Assembly (NCBI GenBank): GCA_022709775.1
Contig: JAKLIE010000029.1
Location: 1-9,793, forward strand
DNA length: 9,793 bases
Direction of reading: 5' to 3'
Origin: Pseudomonadota bacterium
GTDB lineage: Bacteria > Pseudomonadota > Gammaproteobacteria > Burkholderiales > Casimicrobiaceae
This document shows, one piece after another, positions 6,231-9,793 of this stretch (positions are counted from its first letter, which is position 1; the number at the start of each line of letters is the position of its first letter). The translations under genes were made by a program, and so were the position numbers. The notes under the pieces were generated by a model. It did not search any database and was not told the origin of the DNA. It saw only the letters and a program-made list of their open reading frames with translations.

Positions 6231-7398
6231 GAGTGCGCCACTCCCTGAGCGCGCGACCGATGAGCACGCGCTGAATCTCGTTGGAACCGTCGACGAGTTG
6301 CAGGTGCTTGGCGTCGCGCATCAGACGCTCGACCGGCGCATCGCTTGAGTAGCCGGTGGCGCCGAGACACTGTACGGCCTCGATCGCGACCTGCATCGCC
6401 GTGTCGGTTGCGAGGCACTTGCCCATCGCGAGCATTCCCATCAGGTCCTTCGTTGCCACGCCCCGGTCCACGAGTCGGGCTCCCGCGTGGACGAGCTGAC
6501 GCGATGCCTCGATGGCGATCGCCAGGTCGGCGAGCTTGAACTGGAGCCCCTGCAGGTCCATCAGCGTGCCGCCCAGCATCTTCCGGCTCAGGCAGTGGTC
6601 GACGGCGATCTCGAACGCGCCCTGTGCGAGACCCACGCCGCGAGCGCCGATCGCCGGTCGATTGCCGGTCATCGAACTCAGGAGCACCGACAATCCCTGG
6701 CCCTCGGCTCCCAGTCGCGCATCGCGAGGCACGGCGACCTTGTCGAAGAAGAGTCCGCCGGTCGGCATGCCGCGAATGCCCATCTTCTTCTCGAGCGGTC
6801 CGATCGTGATGCCGGGCCGGTCCCGCGGGACGAGGAATGCCGAGACCCGGCCGGCGGCGGCACCGTCGGCATGCTTCGCGAACACGATGAAGACGTCGGA
6901 GAGCGTGGTGCCGGTGATGTAGGACTTGGCGCCGGTGATCTCGTACCCGTCGGTTGTCGCGGCCGCCTTGGTGCGGATGGAGGCGGCATCCGATCCGGCG
7001 TCCGCCTCGGTAAGGGCATTCGAGAATCGCACCTCGCCGCGCGCGAGCCGCGGGAGCAGAGTCGCCTTCTGCTGGTCGCTGCCGAATCGCAGGAGCATGA
7101 CCCCCGCGATGTTGGACATCACCGGCATGAGTGCAGTCGTGGTGCAGACCTTCGCCAGTTCTTCGACGACGATGCACAGCTCCAGCAGGCCGGCGCCCGA
7201 ACCCCCGTAGGCCTCCGGAATCGTGATGCCGGTCAGGCCGTTCTGCGCGAGCAGGTCGAAGATGTCCTGCGGGTACTGCGCTGTAGCGTCGACCTCGGCG
7301 GCGCGAGGCGCCACGCGCTCGCGGGCGAGCCGCGCGACGCTTTCGCGCAGAGCGTCCTGCTCCTCGGTCAGGAACCAGCGGGGATTCTTGGCGTACAT
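6223..7398 (-). CDS. Acyl-CoA dehydrogenase family flavoprotein
   Basis: This 391-residue protein has the usual length of a short/medium-chain-type acyl-CoA dehydrogenase, an FAD homotetramer that makes an alpha,beta double bond and passes electrons to ETF. Signature 1 is complete (ALTEADAGSDAAS, 128-140). Signature 2 is recognisable at 343-362 (QCLGATGY onwards), with Ala where Gly/Ser is usual. The C-terminal motif, commonly YEGTSEIQR, reads VDGSNEIQR (369-377), which puts Asp370 (codon GAC, 6291-6289) where MCAD- and SCAD-type enzymes have the catalytic Glu. The alternative base position used by isovaleryl-CoA and long-chain enzymes aligns by eye with Asn246, so it cannot replace it. The start ATG at 7398 follows a GGAG site and lies 1 bp after the synthetase stop. 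The gene ends inside the start of the MmgE/PrpD gene (8-bp overlap). Substrate is unknown. A cyclic or branched acyl-CoA is plausible from its neighbours. Confidence 0.93.
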   Translation of the reverse strand: MYAKNPRWFLTEEQDALRESVARLARERVAPRAAEVDATAQYPQDIFDLLAQNGLTGITIPEAYGGSGAGLLELCIVVEELAKVCTTTALMPVMSNIAGVMLLRFGSDQQKATLLPRLARGEVRFSNALTEADAGSDAASIRTKAAATTDGYEITGAKSYITGTTLSDVFIVFAKHADGAAAGRVSAFLVPRDRPGITIGPLEKKMGIRGMPTGGLFFDKVAVPRDARLGAEGQGLSVLLSSMTGNRPAIGARGVGLAQGAFEIAVDHCLSRKMLGGTLMDLQGLQFKLADLAIAIEASRQLVHAGARLVDRGVATKDLMGMLAMGKCLATDTAMQVAIEAVQCLGATGYSSDAPVERLMRDAKHLQLVDGSNEIQRVLIGRALREWRTHG

Positions 7399-7399
7399 G

Positions 7400-8932
7400 T
7401 CATCTCCGGACGGTCGAGGCGCCGGTCAGCAGGAAGCGCTGGACCTTGCCCGACGCGGTCTTCGGCAACGCGTCCAGGAACTCGACGGCGCGGGGCGCCT
7501 TGTACTTCGCCAGTTGGGAGCGGCAGTGCTCGATCAGCGCGGCTTCGCTCGCGTCGGCACCGGGCCTGCGCACGACGAACGCCTTGATCGACTGACCCTT
7601 GTCGCCGTCCGGAACTCCGACGACGGCGACGTCCGCGACGGCGGGGTGCCCATAGAGCACTTCCTCGACCTCGCGCGGGTACACGTTGAAGCCCGCGGTG
7701 ATGATGAGGTCGTCCTTGCGGCCGACCAGGTAGATGAATCCGCGTTCGTCCCGCCGGCCGATGTCTCCGGTGTGGAACCAGCCTGCGCGATAGTCCGACG
7801 CGGTCTTGTTCGGCATGCGCCAGAACCCCTTCGGGATCTGGTCTCCGCGTATGACGACCTCACCTTCCGCGCCGGGCGAGACGTCGCGCCCGTCGTCGTC
7901 GACGATGCGGATTTCGCAGTTGATCGACGGATCGAGCTCGCCGAGCGCCTTGCCGATCGAGCCGATGGCTCGCTCGCCGTCCAGGGGGTTCGATGTCCCG
8001 GTCCAGCCGGTGCAGCCCCAGCCCTCGATGATCGCGGCGCCGGTGCGGTGCTCGAAGACACGCTGCATCTCGACCGGCATCGGGGCGCCTCCGACGCGGC
8101 AGATCCGGATGGAGCTGATGTCGTAGCGCCCGAAGTCCTCGAAGGCGTTTAGGTAGGCGTACATCGTCGGCACGCCGGCAAAGAAGGTGACCTTGTTGCG
8201 CTCGATCAGCTCGAGGACGAGACGCGTGTCCCAGCGCCGCAGCAGCGTCTGCGGACAGCCGACGTAGGTCGCGAGCAGGCACGGGATGATCAGACCCTTG
8301 GCGTGGAACAGCGGGAGCGCGACCATCGTGTGGTCCGACGGAGCCATGTTCCAGATGACCTGCTCGTACCGCAGCAGACTCTCGAAGTTGAAGTGCGAGC
8401 ACATCACGCCCTTCGGCCGCCCCGTCGTTCCCGACGTGTAGTACAGGTCGCAGACCTCGTCCGGGCCGCAGTCGTGCATCGGTACGCTGCGTCCCGCCCA
8501 GTCGTGTTCGAGCGCAGCGAACGAGTGCGCACCGTGGATCTCCGCGTCGGTCACGACGAGATGGCGAAGGTGAGGACACTCCGGCCAGATCTGCTCGATC
8601 AGCGCGAGCTGCGAGGATTCGGTGACGAGCACGTGCGGTGTCGCATTGTTCAGCACGTACTGCGCCTCACGGGCCTGAAACATGATGTTCATCGGCGCCG
8701 CCGCGGCGCCGAGTCGAATGGCGGCCCACCGCGCGATCAGGAACTCGGGACAATTCGCGAGGAAGAGGCCGACGCGGTCACCCGCGCCGACGCCCATGGA
8801 CGAGAGGGCGGCCGCAAAGGCCTCGACGCGCGAGAGCAACTCGCCGTGGGTGATCGTGTGACCCTCGAAGTGGATGGCGGCGCCGCCGGGATCCCGCGAC
8901 GCATTGCGAACCAGCCAGTCGGAGATGTTCAT
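7400..8932 (-). CDS. Acyl-CoA synthetase (AMP-forming, ANL superfamily)
   Basis: This 510-residue protein is a full-length adenylate-forming acid:CoA ligase, which would turn a carboxylic acid into its CoA thioester through an acyl-AMP. The P-loop YYTSGTTGRPKGV is at 164-176. The A7 aspartate is D390 in GWFHTGD, the hinge region is GRKDDLI (404-410), followed by AGFNVYPREVEEVL, and the acyl-AMP-forming lysine is K496 in PKTASGK. Motif A5, usually YGxTE, reads GWGCTG at 304-309, so the usual Glu is Gly309 (codon GGC at 8008-8006). The ATG at 8932 is chosen because the upstream extension is out of family and overlaps the small subunit. At that ATG the arrangement is a clean 4-bp ATGA overlap. 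The next gene starts 2 bp past the stop. Placement between mutase and dehydrogenase suggests it activates the operon's substrate. Acid specificity (medium-chain, cyclic or branched) cannot be read. Confidence 0.93.
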   Translation of the reverse strand: MNISDWLVRNASRDPGGAAIHFEGHTITHGELLSRVEAFAAALSSMGVGAGDRVGLFLANCPEFLIARWAAIRLGAAAAPMNIMFQAREAQYVLNNATPHVLVTESSQLALIEQIWPECPHLRHLVVTDAEIHGAHSFAALEHDWAGRSVPMHDCGPDEVCDLYYTSGTTGRPKGVMCSHFNFESLLRYEQVIWNMAPSDHTMVALPLFHAKGLIIPCLLATYVGCPQTLLRRWDTRLVLELIERNKVTFFAGVPTMYAYLNAFEDFGRYDISSIRICRVGGAPMPVEMQRVFEHRTGAAIIEGWGCTGWTGTSNPLDGERAIGSIGKALGELDPSINCEIRIVDDDGRDVSPGAEGEVVIRGDQIPKGFWRMPNKTASDYRAGWFHTGDIGRRDERGFIYLVGRKDDLIITAGFNVYPREVEEVLYGHPAVADVAVVGVPDGDKGQSIKAFVVRRPGADASEAALIEHCRSQLAKYKAPRAVEFLDALPKTASGKVQRFLLTGASTVRR

Positions 8933-9339
8933 GCCGGCAGCCGCTCCTCGGCGGCGCGGCGAACGAATGCGACCACGTCGTCGAGCTTCGCTCCCTCGGT
9001 GAACACCTCGCGCACGCCCAGCGCCTTCAGCCCGGGAATGTCGTCCGGCGGAATGAAGCCGCCTGCCAGGAGCACGATGTCGCCGGCGTCCTGCTCCTTC
9101 AGGCGTTCGGCGATTCGGGCGCAAAGCGCCATGTGTGCGCCGGACAGGATGGACACCCCAAGCACGTCGACGTCCTCCTGCACGGCGACGTCGACCAGCT
9201 GCTCAGGCGAGTTGTGCCGCCCGGAGTAGATCACCTCCATGCCGGCGTCGCGCAGCGCCATGATCACGAGCATGATTCCGCGGTCGTGGCCGCACAACCC
9301 GGGCTTGCCCATCAGGATTCGGGGTACACGCTTTTCCAT
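8929..9339 (-). CDS. Cobalamin-binding small subunit of acyl-CoA mutase, with altered DxHxxG motif
   Basis: This 136-residue protein is a single B12-binding Rossmann-like domain, the normal size for a free-standing mutase small subunit. It supplies the lower histidine ligand to cobalt and works as a heterodimer with the large subunit encoded just upstream. His18 and Gly21 fit the DxHxxG signature (GLCGHDRG), but the leading Asp is Cys16, codon TGC at 9294-9292. The second element, SxL, is at 63-65 (GVSILSG) and the GG element at 93-94 (LLAGG). Other family landmarks are ALRDAGMEVIYSG (28-40) and QEDVDVLGVS. The ATG at 9339 is supported by an AAGGA ribosome site seven bases upstream. The stop overlaps the start of the synthetase gene as ATGA, so the two are translationally coupled. 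The family is certain. Activity with the changed motif is not known. Confidence 0.93.
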   Translation of the reverse strand: MEKRVPRILMGKPGLCGHDRGIMLVIMALRDAGMEVIYSGRHNSPEQLVDVAVQEDVDVLGVSILSGAHMALCARIAERLKEQDAGDIVLLAGGFIPPDDIPGLKALGVREVFTEGAKLDDVVAFVRRAAEERLPA

Positions 9340-9350
9340 CTCGCAGTCCT

Positions 9351-9793
9351 TCAGATGCGGCCGCGCTCGTCGTACTCGCCGAACACGTCCTTCAGTGCCT
9401 TGCAGATCTCTCCCATCGTCGCGTAGGCCCGGACCGCCTCGATGATGGGCACCATGAGATTGCTTTCGCTGCCTTCGGGGAGGCGCGCGACGCGCTTGAG
9501 CTCCTCGATCGCGGCGGTCGCGGCGGCGCCGTCGCGCTCCCGGCGGACCGCGCGCACGTCCTCGATACGGCGTCCTTCCTCCGCGGGATCGAGCTGGTAA
9601 GGGCGGCGCGGCGGCTCGACCTCGTCGATGCGGTACTTGTTGACGCCGACCTTGATCTTCTCGCCGCGCTCCACCGCGCGTTGCGCCTCGTAGGCATCCT
9701 GCGCGATCGTACGGCGGATCGAGCCGTTTTCGATCGCGCGCACGATGCCGCCTTCGCGCTCGATGCGATCGATCGCCGACAGCACACGCGACT
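9351..9793 (-). CDS. B12-dependent acyl-CoA mutase, large (catalytic) subunit, C-terminal part
   Basis: This is the last 146 codons of a methylmalonyl-CoA mutase-type large subunit. The reading frame is still open at the window edge, so the start and most of the TIM barrel lie outside. The family moves a group between adjacent carbons of an acyl-CoA using an adenosylcobalamin radical. Seen here are a helix with AIDRIEREGG, the family element GVNKYR, a linker starting YQLDPAEE, and a final helical stretch LMVPIIEAVRAYATMGEIC typical of the end of stand-alone large subunits. It ends in TGA without a cobalamin-binding domain. That domain is encoded by the next gene, 11 bp downstream, as in IcmA/IcmB, HcmA/HcmB and archaeal MutA/MutB types. 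The substrate-determining residues are off-window, so methylmalonyl-, isobutyryl-, 2-hydroxyisobutyryl-, pivalyl- or another CoA ester are all open. The family call is strong, the substrate unknown. Confidence 0.9.
   Translation of the reverse strand, partial: SRVLSAIDRIEREGGIVRAIENGSIRRTIAQDAYEAQRAVERGEKIKVGVNKYRIDEVEPPRRPYQLDPAEEGRRIEDVRAVRRERDGAAATAAIEELKRVARLPEGSESNLMVPIIEAVRAYATMGEICKALKDVFGEYDERGRI

Noticed and set aside
3979..6248. Two long plus-strand open frames (3979-5241 and 4884-6248) opposite the transporter and MmgE/PrpD genes
   Set aside because: High GC content makes stop codons rare on the opposite strand. The translations are low-complexity Arg/Asp/Ala-rich and show no family features.

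Overview
The window is a high-GC stretch in which every convincing gene lies on the minus strand, so transcription runs from position 9793 down to 1. Gene style, the tripartite-tricarboxylate (TctC/Bug) receptor at the end and the tight packing suggest a pseudomonadote, probably a betaproteobacterium of the Burkholderiales type. That assignment is inferred from gene content, not from a marker gene. No RNA gene, insertion sequence, CRISPR array or integrase was seen.

In transcription order the genes are: the 3' end of a coenzyme B12-dependent acyl-CoA mutase large subunit (9793-9351, cut by the window edge); its small cobalamin-binding subunit (9339-8929); an acyl-CoA synthetase (8932-7400); an acyl-CoA dehydrogenase (7398-6223); an MmgE/PrpD-family protein (6230-4839); a 12-helix MFS transporter (4842-3592); a MeaB/ArgK-type GTPase chaperone for B12 mutases (3605-2574); a homologue of 6-oxocyclohex-1-ene-1-carbonyl-CoA hydrolase (Oah/BamA, 2581-1442); and a TctC-type periplasmic solute-binding protein (1346-336). 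From the mutase to the hydrolase, neighbours are 11 bp or less apart or overlap by 4 to 14 bp, so they form one operon with translational coupling. A 95-bp gap with two overlapping hairpins separates the receptor gene. The promoter lies outside the window.

The set reads as a catabolic operon for an organic acid. The receptor and MFS protein would bring the acid in, and the synthetase would make the CoA thioester. The dehydrogenase would introduce a double bond, and the B12 mutase (with its GTPase chaperone) would rearrange the carbon skeleton. The BamA-like protein would hydrate and hydrolytically open a ring carrying a ketone and a CoA thioester. The MmgE/PrpD protein would act on a carboxylic-acid intermediate. 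The canonical anaerobic benzoyl-CoA genes that normally accompany bamA (reductase, dienoyl-CoA hydratase, hydroxyacyl-CoA dehydrogenase) are not in this window. The combination of a skeletal mutase and a ring-opening hydrolase in one operon is the main candidate for something undescribed. The substrate cannot be read from the sequence.

Three of these enzymes differ at positions normally conserved in their families: Cys for Asp in the mutase small-subunit DxHxxG motif, Gly for Glu in adenylation motif A5 of the synthetase, and Asp for Glu at the usual catalytic-base position of the dehydrogenase. Codon-level reading confirms each change.
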